DNA of 64,000 nucleotides from contig NZ_RFLW01000005.1 of assembly GCF_003719295.1 (NCBI RefSeq), positions 59,216-123,215 of the forward strand, given 5' to 3'. This stretch comes from Haliea alexandrii (GTDB taxonomy: Bacteria; Pseudomonadota; Gammaproteobacteria; Pseudomonadales; Halieaceae). Position numbers and translations under genes: made by a program. The notes beneath the pieces were generated by a model that did no database searches, was not told the origin of the DNA, and was given only the letters and a program-made list of their open reading frames with translations. Numbering within the stretch: the first letter of the stretch is position 1; every line of letters begins with the position of its first letter. Positions 9,215 through 17,241 of this stretch are shown in pieces.

Positions 9215-9252
9215 CCGCCCACATTTTCGACCAACAAAGGCAACGCAACCAG

Positions 9253-10917
9253 ATGGCTCAGTACGTCTACACCATGAACCGCGTCGGCAAGGTAGTGCCG
9301 CCGAAAAAGAAGATCCTCGAAGACATTTCGCTGTCCTTCTTTCCGGGCGCCAAGATCGGCGTACTCGGATTGAACGGCTCGGGCAAGTCAACGCTGCTGC
9401 GCATCATGGCGGGAATAGACACGGACATTTTGGGCGAGGCGCGCCCGCAGCCGGGTATCAAGATCGGCTACCTGCCGCAGGAGCCGCAGCTCAACCCGGA
9501 AAAAGACGTGCGCGGCAATGTCGAGGAAGGCCTGCAGGAGGCGGTAGACGCGCTGGCGGGGCTGGACAAGGTGTATGCCGCCTACGCGGAACCGGACGCG
9601 GATTTTGATGCGCTGGCGAAGGAGCAGGCGCGGCTGGAGGACATTATCCAGGCCACCGATGCCCACAATCTGGACCACAAGCTGGAAGTGGCAGCGGATG
9701 CGCTGCGCCTGCCGCCGTGGGATGCGGATGTAACCACGCTGTCTGGTGGTGAGCGGCGCCGGGTGGCGCTGTGCCGTCTGCTGTTGTCGGCACCTGACAT
9801 GCTGCTGCTGGATGAGCCGACCAACCACCTGGATGCCGAGAGCGTCGCCTGGCTGGAGAAGTTCCTGCACGATTTCCCGGGCACGGTGGTGGCCATTACC
9901 CACGACCGCTATTTCCTGGACAACGCCGCCGGCTGGATTCTGGAGCTGGACCGGGGCCGCGGCATCCCCTACGAGGGCAACTACTCGGATTGGCTGGAAG
10001 CCAAGGAGTCGCGTCTGGAGCAGGAGAAGCGGCAGGAAGCCTCGCATCAGAAGGCGATCAAGGCGGAACTGGAGTGGGTGCGCAGTAACCCCAAGGGCCG
10101 TCAGGCGAAAAGCAAAGCGCGCCTGCAACGCTATGAGGAGCTGCAATCTCAGGAGTTCCAGGCGCGCAACGAGACCAATGAAATCTACATTCCGCCGGGG
10201 CCGCGCCTGGGCGACAACGTGGTGGAAGTCACGAACCTGAAGAAAACCTACGGTGAGCGACTGTTGTTCGACAATATCAGCTTCACGGTACCCAAGGGCA
10301 GTATCGTCGGCATCATCGGCGCCAACGGCATGGGCAAGTCGACCCTGTTCCGGATTCTGATGGGCGAGGAGCAGCCGGACGGCGGTGAGGTCAAGGTGGG
10401 GGAGACTGTCCAGCTGGGCTATGTCGACCAGTCGCGCGATGACCTGGACGGCAGCAAGACGGTGTGGGAGCAGGTATCGGGCGGTCAGGATGTGATCCGC
10501 ATCGGCAACTACGAGGTGAATTCGCGCTCTTACCTGGGGCGTTTCAACTTCAAGGGCTCGGACCAGCAGAAGTTCGTCAAGGATCTTTCCGGCGGCGAGC
10601 GCAATCGCCTGCACCTGGCCAACCTGCTCAAGCAGGGCGCCAACGTGCTGTTGCTCGACGAACCGACCAACGACCTTGATGTAGAAACCCTGCGCGCGCT
10701 GGAGGAAGCGCTGCTCACGTTCCCGGGGAGCGCGCTGGTGATCTCGCACGACCGCTGGTTCCTGGACCGGATTGCCACGCATATCCTGGCCTACGAAGAC
10801 GATGGCAATGTGGTGTTCCACGAAGGCAACTTCACGGAATACGAGGAGGATCGCAAGGCCCGTCTGGGCGCGGCGGCCGCGCAACCGCACCGGGTCAAGT
10901 ATCGCAAGTTGAAGTAG
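9253..10917 (+). CDS. ettA: Energy-dependent translational throttle protein EttA
   Basis: ABC-F ATPase that binds the ribosomal E site and gates the first elongation step according to ATP/ADP level. The 554 aa contain two ATPase cassettes: Walker A GLNGSGKST (39-47) and GANGMGKST, signatures TLSGGERRR and DLSGGERNR, and Walker B LLLDEPTNHLD and LLLDEPTNDLD. A charged inter-domain linker (EAKESRLEQEKRQE) separates them. The N-terminus MAQYVYTMNRVGKVVPPKK is characteristic of EttA among ABC-F paralogues. It is monocistronic or co-transcribed with the PilZ gene 49 bp downstream. Confidence 0.96.
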   Translation: MAQYVYTMNRVGKVVPPKKKILEDISLSFFPGAKIGVLGLNGSGKSTLLRIMAGIDTDILGEARPQPGIKIGYLPQEPQLNPEKDVRGNVEEGLQEAVDALAGLDKVYAAYAEPDADFDALAKEQARLEDIIQATDAHNLDHKLEVAADALRLPPWDADVTTLSGGERRRVALCRLLLSAPDMLLLDEPTNHLDAESVAWLEKFLHDFPGTVVAITHDRYFLDNAAGWILELDRGRGIPYEGNYSDWLEAKESRLEQEKRQEASHQKAIKAELEWVRSNPKGRQAKSKARLQRYEELQSQEFQARNETNEIYIPPGPRLGDNVVEVTNLKKTYGERLLFDNISFTVPKGSIVGIIGANGMGKSTLFRILMGEEQPDGGEVKVGETVQLGYVDQSRDDLDGSKTVWEQVSGGQDVIRIGNYEVNSRSYLGRFNFKGSDQQKFVKDLSGGERNRLHLANLLKQGANVLLLDEPTNDLDVETLRALEEALLTFPGSALVISHDRWFLDRIATHILAYEDDGNVVFHEGNFTEYEEDRKARLGAAAAQPHRVKYRKLK

Positions 10918-10966
10918 GCCCGGTGTAGGCTATGATTTCACCAACAGCAAACGCAAGAGATCTGGC

Positions 10967-11353
10967 ATGACTGACACTCCTATTGAACGCCGAGCCTTCA
11001 CCCGCGTCGCCATCGACCTGCCCGTGGAGGTGCAGCAGGGCGGCAGCACCTGGCATCAGCGCTTGATCGACATTTCCCTGGGTGGCGCGGCCACAGATCA
11101 GCCGGATGTGTGGGACGCGCAGTACAACGAACCTTTCACACTGCTGATCAACACCGGTGCTGCCGAGCCGCTGGAGCTGTTTGCCTATCTTCAGCATGTA
11201 GAGAACGGGCGCCTTGGGTTCAAGGTCGACCACGTGGACCGGGAGAATATCGACCCTCTGCGGCGCCTGCTGGCCGCCCATCTCAACAACCCCGATGTGC
11301 TGGACGGCGAGCTGCGCAGGCTCGACGAGGAGAGCGACGTCGAGGACGACTAA
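10967..11353 (+). CDS. PilZ domain protein (c-di-GMP receptor)
   Basis: A 128-aa single-domain protein. Both c-di-GMP-binding motifs are recognisable: the arginine motif ERRAFTRV near residue 7 and D-I-SLGGA near residue 41. It has no membrane segment, so it should be a cytoplasmic effector or adaptor. The C-terminus is strongly acidic (EESDVEDD). It lies between ettA and the convergent radA, about 2 kb from the c-di-GMP enzyme operon, which makes a functional link possible but unproven. Confidence 0.88.
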   Translation: MTDTPIERRAFTRVAIDLPVEVQQGGSTWHQRLIDISLGGAATDQPDVWDAQYNEPFTLLINTGAAEPLELFAYLQHVENGRLGFKVDHVDRENIDPLRRLLAAHLNNPDVLDGELRRLDEESDVEDD

Positions 11354-11378
11354 CGGCGTCCGCGTGCTCGCAGCGCGT

Positions 11379-12755
11379 CTATTCCACCGCCGCCAGGGCC
11401 TCCTCAAGGCGGGACACCGCAATAACCTGCATGCCGCGAATGTCCCCGCGCGGCGCATTCGCTTTCGGCACGATGGCCCGGCGGAAACCGTGCTTGGCAG
11501 CCTCTGACAAGCGCTCCTGGCCGCTGGGCACGGGGCGGATCTCGCCGGAAAGGCCCACCTCGCCAAAGATCACCATATCCCGTGGCAGCTGTCGGTCGCG
11601 GAAGCTCGACACAATCGCCAGTAACAGGGCGAGGTCGGCGCTGGTCTCCAGCACTTTCACGCCGCCAACCACGTTGGCAAAGACGTCCTGGTCCCCCACC
11701 TGCAGGCCGCCGTGGCGGTGCAGCACTGCCAGCAGCATGGCGAGGCGGTTCTGCTCCAGCCCCACGGCCACGCGGCGCGGGTTGCCCAGTGCGCTGGCGT
11801 CTACCAGTGCCTGGATTTCCACCAGCAACGGCCGGGTACCTTCCCAAACCACCATCACCGCACTACCGGAGGCAGGCTCGCTACTGCGGTCGAGAAAAAT
11901 GGCCGAAGGATTGCGCACTTCCCGCAAGCCCTGCTCGGTCATGGCGAATACGCCCAGCTCGTTGACGGCACCGAAGCGGTTCTTTTGCCCGCGGAGGGTA
12001 CGGAAGCGCGAGTCGTGCCCACCCTCCAGCAGGATGGAGCAGTCGATCATGTGCTCCAGCACTTTGGGGCCGGCCAGGGAACCGTCCTTGGTGACGTGCC
12101 CCACCAGAAACAGCACCGTACCGGTGCGTTTGGCAAACCGGGTGAGAAATGCCGCGCACTCACGCACCTGGGACACACTGCCCGGCGCAGAACTCAGGTC
12201 GTCGGAGTGCACAACCTGAATCGAGTCCACCACCAACACCCGCGGGCGATGGTTCTCTGCGGCAGCGATAATGGCCTCGACATGGGTTTCGGTCATCAGC
12301 CGCAGGCGGTCTGTTGCCAGCCCCAGACGACGCGCGCGCATGGCCACCTGCTGCAGGGATTCTTCGCCGGTAATGTAAAGGGCATCCATGTTGGCCGCCA
12401 GATGGCACATGGTCTGGAGTAGCAGGGTGCTCTTGCCGGCGCCCGGATTGCCGCCGACCAGAATCGCAGACCCCGGCACCAGTCCGCCCCCCAGCACCCG
12501 GTCGAACTCTTCCGCACCGCTGCTGAAGCGCGGCAGCTCCTCAAGGTCAATTTCGCCCAGCAGGCGTGCTTCGCTCACGGTGCCGGCAAAACCACCCCGA
12601 GCCTTGCCACTGCGGGCGGCACCGGCCCCTGCCGGGCCACCGAGACGCACCTCCGACAGTGAGTTCCAGGCGCCGCAGTCGTTGCACTGACCCTGCCATT
12701 TCGCATAGTCCGAGCCACACTCGTTACACACGAACGCCGTTTTGCTCTTCGCCAT
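11379..12755 (-). CDS. radA: DNA repair protein RadA
   Basis: Branch-migration helicase of recombinational repair. The 458-aa protein has the N-terminal zinc finger (CNECG and CNDCG, Cys10/13/24/27), a RecA-like core with Walker A GGNPGAGKST (101-110), the RadA-specific KNRFG motif (258-262) and a C-terminal Lon-protease-like domain (about 275-458). Length and domain order are normal. It converges on the PilZ gene with 25 bp between stops and no obvious terminator. Confidence 0.97.
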   Translation of the reverse strand: MAKSKTAFVCNECGSDYAKWQGQCNDCGAWNSLSEVRLGGPAGAGAARSGKARGGFAGTVSEARLLGEIDLEELPRFSSGAEEFDRVLGGGLVPGSAILVGGNPGAGKSTLLLQTMCHLAANMDALYITGEESLQQVAMRARRLGLATDRLRLMTETHVEAIIAAAENHRPRVLVVDSIQVVHSDDLSSAPGSVSQVRECAAFLTRFAKRTGTVLFLVGHVTKDGSLAGPKVLEHMIDCSILLEGGHDSRFRTLRGQKNRFGAVNELGVFAMTEQGLREVRNPSAIFLDRSSEPASGSAVMVVWEGTRPLLVEIQALVDASALGNPRRVAVGLEQNRLAMLLAVLHRHGGLQVGDQDVFANVVGGVKVLETSADLALLLAIVSSFRDRQLPRDMVIFGEVGLSGEIRPVPSGQERLSEAAKHGFRRAIVPKANAPRGDIRGMQVIAVSRLEEALAAVE

Positions 12756-12871
12756 GCCCTGCCCTGCTCCTGTTCGCGCGGAAAAAATCAGTCACCCCGC
12801 TATCAGCCGCAGGGTCAGGTCGGTATCCTAGTGCACTCGATGGTCACTTGCCCAACACTACCGGAATTTCC

Positions 12872-14092
12872 ATGCCGCATTCCTCCCTGATCCCCGAACC
12901 GCCCCTGGTGTTCTCGCCCGGGCTGGCGGCAACGATCGGGCTGGAGGAGGCGATTCTGCTGCAACAGCTGGCAACACTGTTCACCCACCGCGCCGCACAG
13001 CTGCACCGGGGCTATCGCTGGCTGCGGGTCGAGCGTGATTTCCTGCTACAACAGCTGCCGTTCTGGGGCCCCGCCGACCTCTACCGCATCTGCCAGAGCC
13101 TTGCGGACAAAGGCGTGATTCTGGTGGAGTCACCCCCGCTGCACAGCCACCCCGAACTCCTCTTCGCCATGAATGAGCTGGCCGGCACTCCGGTGGCCGG
13201 CACTCCGGGGGGCGGCCAACCGCCGGCCGGCACACCGGTGGCCGGCACGCCCCCAGCCACACCCGGCCAGCCAGGCCAGCCAGGCCGCTCAGCCCAACAC
13301 GTCGGCCCCGACCCGTCACTAACTCGACGCAGCGCGTCGCAGCTACCGGGCAGCTGGGGCCCCAGTGAAGACTTGCTGCAGTTACTGGGCCTGAACCACA
13401 ACATACCGCGCCAGTTCGCGCTAGACCAACTGGAAGATTTCATCTTTTACTGGCGCGAGCGCGGCGAACCCAGCCACGCCTGGGAGAACAAGTTCCGCCA
13501 GCACGTGATCAGCTGCTGGCGACGGGAGCAACAGAGCCGCGCAGAGGCTTTTCGGGCCGAGCAGAACCCACCCCTGGACAACCACTGGCGGCCCAGCCGG
13601 GACGCCCTGGAGATCATGCTGCGCAGCGGCATCGACCCCGAATTCATCGACGAGGCGACACCGGAGTTCATACTCTACTGGCGCGAGCGGGGCGACGCGC
13701 CCCGGGAACTGAACTCGAAATTCATCCAGCACATCCGCATCCAGTGGGCCAAGTACACCTCCAGTATGCGCCACAGTACCGAGCCACGGCGCATTGCCGA
13801 GGACTGGCAGCCGGACGACGATGTTTTTGATATTCTGCGCCTGTCGCATATTGATGAGAACTTTGCCCGCGAACTGCTGCCGGAGTTCATCATCTACTGG
13901 CGTGACAGCAACCAGGCACACACATCCTGGAACAGCAAATTCCTGCAGCACGTGAAGTTCCATTGGGCCAAACAGCACCGCATTGAACAGGCAGGGCACA
14001 ACCATGACGGACAGCAAGGATCTCCTCGAACGAGTCGCACGCGGGATTCAAGCCTCGCAGACGACCTCAACGACACCTCCTGGGCCGACTGA
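12872..14092 (+). CDS. Primosomal-type protein with three DnaT-like DNA-binding domains
   Basis: A 406-aa protein. An N-terminal helical/winged-helix-like region (15-90) is followed by a Pro/Gly-rich linker (104-140) and three tandem DnaT-type modules (about 161-218, 239-294, 311-367). Each module has the W-x-PS/PD..D...L......I...FA...L.EFI.YWR pattern and a W/E-NSKFxQHV ending. DnaT binds ssDNA and hands DnaB-DnaC to PriA in E. coli, but has only one such module. The start is the ATG at 12872; the frame runs further upstream but overlaps radA. Its last 89 bp overlap the helicase-loader gene, implying coupling. Confidence 0.82.
   Translation: MPHSSLIPEPPLVFSPGLAATIGLEEAILLQQLATLFTHRAAQLHRGYRWLRVERDFLLQQLPFWGPADLYRICQSLADKGVILVESPPLHSHPELLFAMNELAGTPVAGTPGGGQPPAGTPVAGTPPATPGQPGQPGRSAQHVGPDPSLTRRSASQLPGSWGPSEDLLQLLGLNHNIPRQFALDQLEDFIFYWRERGEPSHAWENKFRQHVISCWRREQQSRAEAFRAEQNPPLDNHWRPSRDALEIMLRSGIDPEFIDEATPEFILYWRERGDAPRELNSKFIQHIRIQWAKYTSSMRHSTEPRRIAEDWQPDDDVFDILRLSHIDENFARELLPEFIIYWRDSNQAHTSWNSKFLQHVKFHWAKQHRIEQAGHNHDGQQGSPRTSRTRDSSLADDLNDTSWAD
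13184..13252 (+). repeat. Repeats in the GTP-VA-GTP linker coding region
   Basis: Two 24-bp units (13184-13207 and 13229-13252) encoding GTPVAGTP differ at only two positions (ggcac-t/a-ccggtggccggcac-t/g-cc). They are separated by a related Gly/Pro stretch. This is a low-complexity, expansion-prone linker between the N-terminal domain and the DnaT-like modules. Confidence 0.55.
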
Positions 14093-14675
14093 CGCCCGCC
14101 GCCGACCCGCCAGCGATGGCCACATCGAGGCGATCAACCAGGTTTTCGCCCTGTTCCGGCTGAACTACCACAACCAGTACTACGCCGCGTACCCCGACGC
14201 CGAGCAGCTCAAGCAGATCAAGAAGCTGTGGCTGGAATCGCTGGCGGACTACCCGGTTGAGCAGATTCTGCGCGGTGCACGCCACGCCATCGAAAACAGT
14301 GAGTACTTGCCAACCCTGCACCGCATGCTGGAGTGCTGCCAGGAGAGCATTGCCAGCCTCGGGCTGCCCGATGCCTACAGCGCCTACCGCGAAGCCTGCG
14401 ATGCGCAAAGCCCGCGTTCGGCACAGCCCTGGAGCCATCCGGCGGTGTACCTGGCGGGCCGTGACAGCGACTGGTTTTTCCTCGCCAACAACCCGGAACG
14501 CAGCACCTGGCCGGTGTTTCGCAAGCACTACCAGGCCTGGTGCACCCGTGCGCTGCGCGGCGAAGCGCTGACGGTGCCGCAGGAGCCGGCCCTGGAACAA
14601 CACGCCGCCGAGCCGCTGTCGACCGAACAGCAACTCGCAGCGCTGGCCAGGCTGCGCCGCGAGACACAACTCTGA
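14004..14675 (+). CDS. Lambda P-like replication protein (putative DnaB helicase loader)
   Basis: A 223-aa protein resembling the phage replication protein P family, which loads host DnaB onto origin DNA. Visible family features are the HIEAINQVFALFRLNYHNQYYAAYP segment (given here only as its ends, residues 40-64) and the ..W..SLADYP..QI..G....I.NSEYLPTLHRMLECC block that follows. The start used is ATG 14004; a TTG at 13983 is less likely. It overlaps the DnaT-like gene by 89 bp and lies 4.3 kb from dnaB. It probably replaces DnaC/DciA in this lineage, or is a domesticated phage gene. Confidence 0.78.
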   Translation: MTDSKDLLERVARGIQASQTTSTTPPGPTDARRRPASDGHIEAINQVFALFRLNYHNQYYAAYPDAEQLKQIKKLWLESLADYPVEQILRGARHAIENSEYLPTLHRMLECCQESIASLGLPDAYSAYREACDAQSPRSAQPWSHPAVYLAGRDSDWFFLANNPERSTWPVFRKHYQAWCTRALRGEALTVPQEPALEQHAAEPLSTEQQLAALARLRRETQL

Positions 14676-14788
14676 GCGGTGAGCACAATGGCTGGTGTTT
14701 ATTGCCGATTCTGCGGCCACCTGTTAATTTCTCCTCTTCCACGACACGCGCTCAACGCACCTCCCACAATAACAATGGATACCCGGTT

Positions 14789-16333
14789 ATGATTCGATAC
14801 AGCAACACCTTGATGGCGGCCGCTATGGCTGCACTCCTCGCCGGCTGCAGTGATGGCAGTGATCAGGTAGCGGAGGTCCTGCCACCACCGAACCCGTGCG
14901 ACGGTACCGAAGTTGAATCCTCCCGCCTGTTCTTGCAGCAGCTCACCAGCAGCAGCGTGATCATCAAGTGGCGCGGCGACGCCACCGCGGCCTGCATCGG
15001 CAGTAGCGCCGAGTTGCTGGCGACGCGGTTCACGGCCGAGGAGACCGAAGGTGATCACAAGGAAGTGCGTATCGATGGGCTGGAAGCCGGTTCCACCTAC
15101 TACTACTCCGTGGGCGGTGCCCCCTCGGCGCCGGCTGGCCAGCAATTCACCACGGCGCCTGCGCGCGGCACTGCTGCGGCCGGTGGTAAAACCCGCCTCT
15201 GGGTGATTGGTGATTCCGGCACCGGCGGCGACGACGAGCGCGAAGGGCACGAAGGAGAGGCCGCCGAGGTACTGGCCGGTCTGGAAGCGTTTGTAGAAGC
15301 TGACGGCAAGGCAGTCGACCTGTTCCTGATGCTCGGTGACAACGCCTACAACGTCGGCAGCGACTTCAACTACCAGCAGGCCGTGTTCGAAACCTACCCC
15401 GACCTGCTCAAGTCCGTTTCGCTATGGCCCACGATCGGTAACCACGAAATGGGACTGGGTTTCCTTTCACCTACGCTCGGCCTGCCGGGCCTGGGGACCA
15501 GCGCAGACCCCGACTCGTATCAGGCGACCGCCGACGATGAGCCCGGACGCATGCCCTACCTCGACATCTTCTCCCTGCCAGCCGAGGGCGAAGCGGGTGG
15601 CGTGGCCAGCGGCACGGAACAGTACTACTCGTTCGACCACGGCAATGTGCACGTGGTGAGCCTGGATTCACAACTTTCGGCGCGCGACCCGGAACAGATG
15701 GCAACGATGCGCGAGTGGTTGATTGACGACTTGAGCAGCAACGACCTCGACTGGACCGTCGTGATCTTCCACCATCCCCCCTATTCCAAGGGCGCCAACC
15801 ATGACTCGGATGATGTGGAGAAGGTCAACGGTTTCGATCGCCCACAGCGCGACATGCGTGAGCAGTTCGTGCCCATCTTTGATGCCCACGGGGTGGACCT
15901 GGTCTACAACGGCCACTCCCACTCCTACGAGCGCAGCTATTACATCACCAGCCACACCGGCACCTCCGATACGTTCTCGACAGCAGAGCATGCCGAATTG
16001 CTCAATGGTGACCCGGCGCAGCCCGCTTCCGGGCGCGGCGACATGCCCTACGCCCAGCTCAGCCCGACCAGCGGAGGCGTGGATGACCGGGTGATCTACA
16101 GCGTGGTGGGTAATTCGGGTAAAGCCGACGAGGACGCCGGCAGCCTCACCGCTGCAGACGAATGGCTGCGCCATCCGGCACACATCGACCAGCCGGCTGA
16201 CACCGAGGAGCCACCGCGTCGCGGTCTGCCCGTGCTCGGTTCCGCCGTGATTGATGCCTCCGACACAGAACTGACACACTCTTTCATTACCGTAGACGGC
16301 GAGGTGCTTGACCAGTTCACCATCACCCGCTGA
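14789..16333 (+). CDS. Lipoprotein metallophosphoesterase (purple acid phosphatase-like)
   Basis: A 514-aa lipoprotein: the lipobox LLAGC near residue 20 predicts lipidation. A fibronectin-III-like domain follows (about 45-120), then a calcineurin-type phosphoesterase. All metal-binding blocks are present: GDSGTGG, GDNAYN, GNHEMG, HHPPYSKG and GHSHSYERS. This order matches purple acid phosphatase relatives. It probably hydrolyses phosphoesters in the periplasm or on the outer membrane. The frame extends upstream through the previous gene, but the ATG at 14789 is fixed by the signal sequence. A strong terminator follows. Confidence 0.88.
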   Translation: MIRYSNTLMAAAMAALLAGCSDGSDQVAEVLPPPNPCDGTEVESSRLFLQQLTSSSVIIKWRGDATAACIGSSAELLATRFTAEETEGDHKEVRIDGLEAGSTYYYSVGGAPSAPAGQQFTTAPARGTAAAGGKTRLWVIGDSGTGGDDEREGHEGEAAEVLAGLEAFVEADGKAVDLFLMLGDNAYNVGSDFNYQQAVFETYPDLLKSVSLWPTIGNHEMGLGFLSPTLGLPGLGTSADPDSYQATADDEPGRMPYLDIFSLPAEGEAGGVASGTEQYYSFDHGNVHVVSLDSQLSARDPEQMATMREWLIDDLSSNDLDWTVVIFHHPPYSKGANHDSDDVEKVNGFDRPQRDMREQFVPIFDAHGVDLVYNGHSHSYERSYYITSHTGTSDTFSTAEHAELLNGDPAQPASGRGDMPYAQLSPTSGGVDDRVIYSVVGNSGKADEDAGSLTAADEWLRHPAHIDQPADTEEPPRRGLPVLGSAVIDASDTELTHSFITVDGEVLDQFTITR

Positions 16334-16339
16334 CCCCGC

Positions 16340-16371
16340 AGGGGCTGCGGCAACACGCCGTGGCCCCTTTC
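16340..16371 (+). terminator. Intrinsic terminator after the phosphoesterase gene
   Basis: A 12-pair stem (AGGGGCTGCGGC / GCCGTGGCCCCT, two G-T wobbles) with a 5-base AACAC loop is followed by TTT. It starts 6 bases after the stop codon. Confidence 0.7.
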
Positions 16372-16388
16372 AATCGAGTACTCATGTC

Positions 16389-17201
16389 ATGTCACCGCGA
16401 CTGCTGTTAACCCTGTTCCTGTGCCTGTCACCACTGGGCGCCACACCGTCTTTCACTCACCCCGGCCATGAAGAACAGCTCAAGGCCATCGATCAGGCGC
16501 TGGCCAAGGCGCCGGACAATCAGGCGCTGTACTTGCAGCGAGGCTCCGTCTACGGCGAGATCGGTCACTTCACCGAGGCGGAAAACGATTTCGCCCGGGC
16601 CCGCGAGGTCGGGCCGACTGAGCGCGTGGATCTTGCCGAGAGCATCATGCTCTACGGCAAGGGTGACCTGGCCGCAGCCATGACGCTGGCCAATCGCCAC
16701 GTGCAGACGTTCCCCAGCGACCCGGAAGGTTTCCGCCACAGGGCGTTTATCGCCCGCGATGCCGGCGACCACGCGCGCGCGTTGGCAGACCTGCAAAGCT
16801 ACTTCAGGCTACAGGCACGTCCCAGCCCGGGCTTGTTTGTGTCCGCCGCCAATATGCTGGTAGAGGACGGGCGCTCCGAAGATGCCCTCGCGGTGCTCGA
16901 CCAGGGCCTTGAACAACTCGGCATGGTGCCGCAGCTACAGCGCCAGGCCATCAGCCTGGAGGTCGCCGCAGGCCGACTGTCGGCGGCCATTGCCCGGCAG
17001 GAAGCCATGCGCGCCACCCTGCGTGACAGCGCGCGCTGGAAACTCGACACCGTGGACCTGCTGCAGCAGGCCGGGCGCAAGGCAGATGCCAACCAGCTCC
17101 TCCAGCAGGCGCAAGCCCAGCTGGCGGCACAGCGCGACACCCCGGCACGACGCGCGCTGGACGATCGCGCCGTGCGGCTGGCAGAGGCGCTCTCGGGCTG
17201 A
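16389..17201 (+). CDS. Secreted tetratricopeptide-repeat protein
   Basis: A 270-aa protein with a signal peptide (LLLTLFLCLSPLGATPS) and several TPR-like helical pairs, clearest at residues 25-60 (ALAKAPDNQALYLQRGSVY) and 60-95. Later helices are degenerate. A TCATG two bases upstream offers another frame, but the ATG at 16389 is in frame. It probably acts as a periplasmic scaffold. It sits between the phosphoesterase terminator and aidB. No specific partner is evident. Confidence 0.72.
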   Translation: MSPRLLLTLFLCLSPLGATPSFTHPGHEEQLKAIDQALAKAPDNQALYLQRGSVYGEIGHFTEAENDFARAREVGPTERVDLAESIMLYGKGDLAAAMTLANRHVQTFPSDPEGFRHRAFIARDAGDHARALADLQSYFRLQARPSPGLFVSAANMLVEDGRSEDALAVLDQGLEQLGMVPQLQRQAISLEVAAGRLSAAIARQEAMRATLRDSARWKLDTVDLLQQAGRKADANQLLQQAQAQLAAQRDTPARRALDDRAVRLAEALSG

Positions 17202-17241
17202 TATAACGGTGTCCCTAACACGCCACGATGCGGAGCCTCCC

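Noticed and set aside
9388-10890. 500-codon open frame antisense to ettA
   Set aside because: Mirror frame of EttA; composition rich in Gln, Arg and Leu with no recognisable domain.
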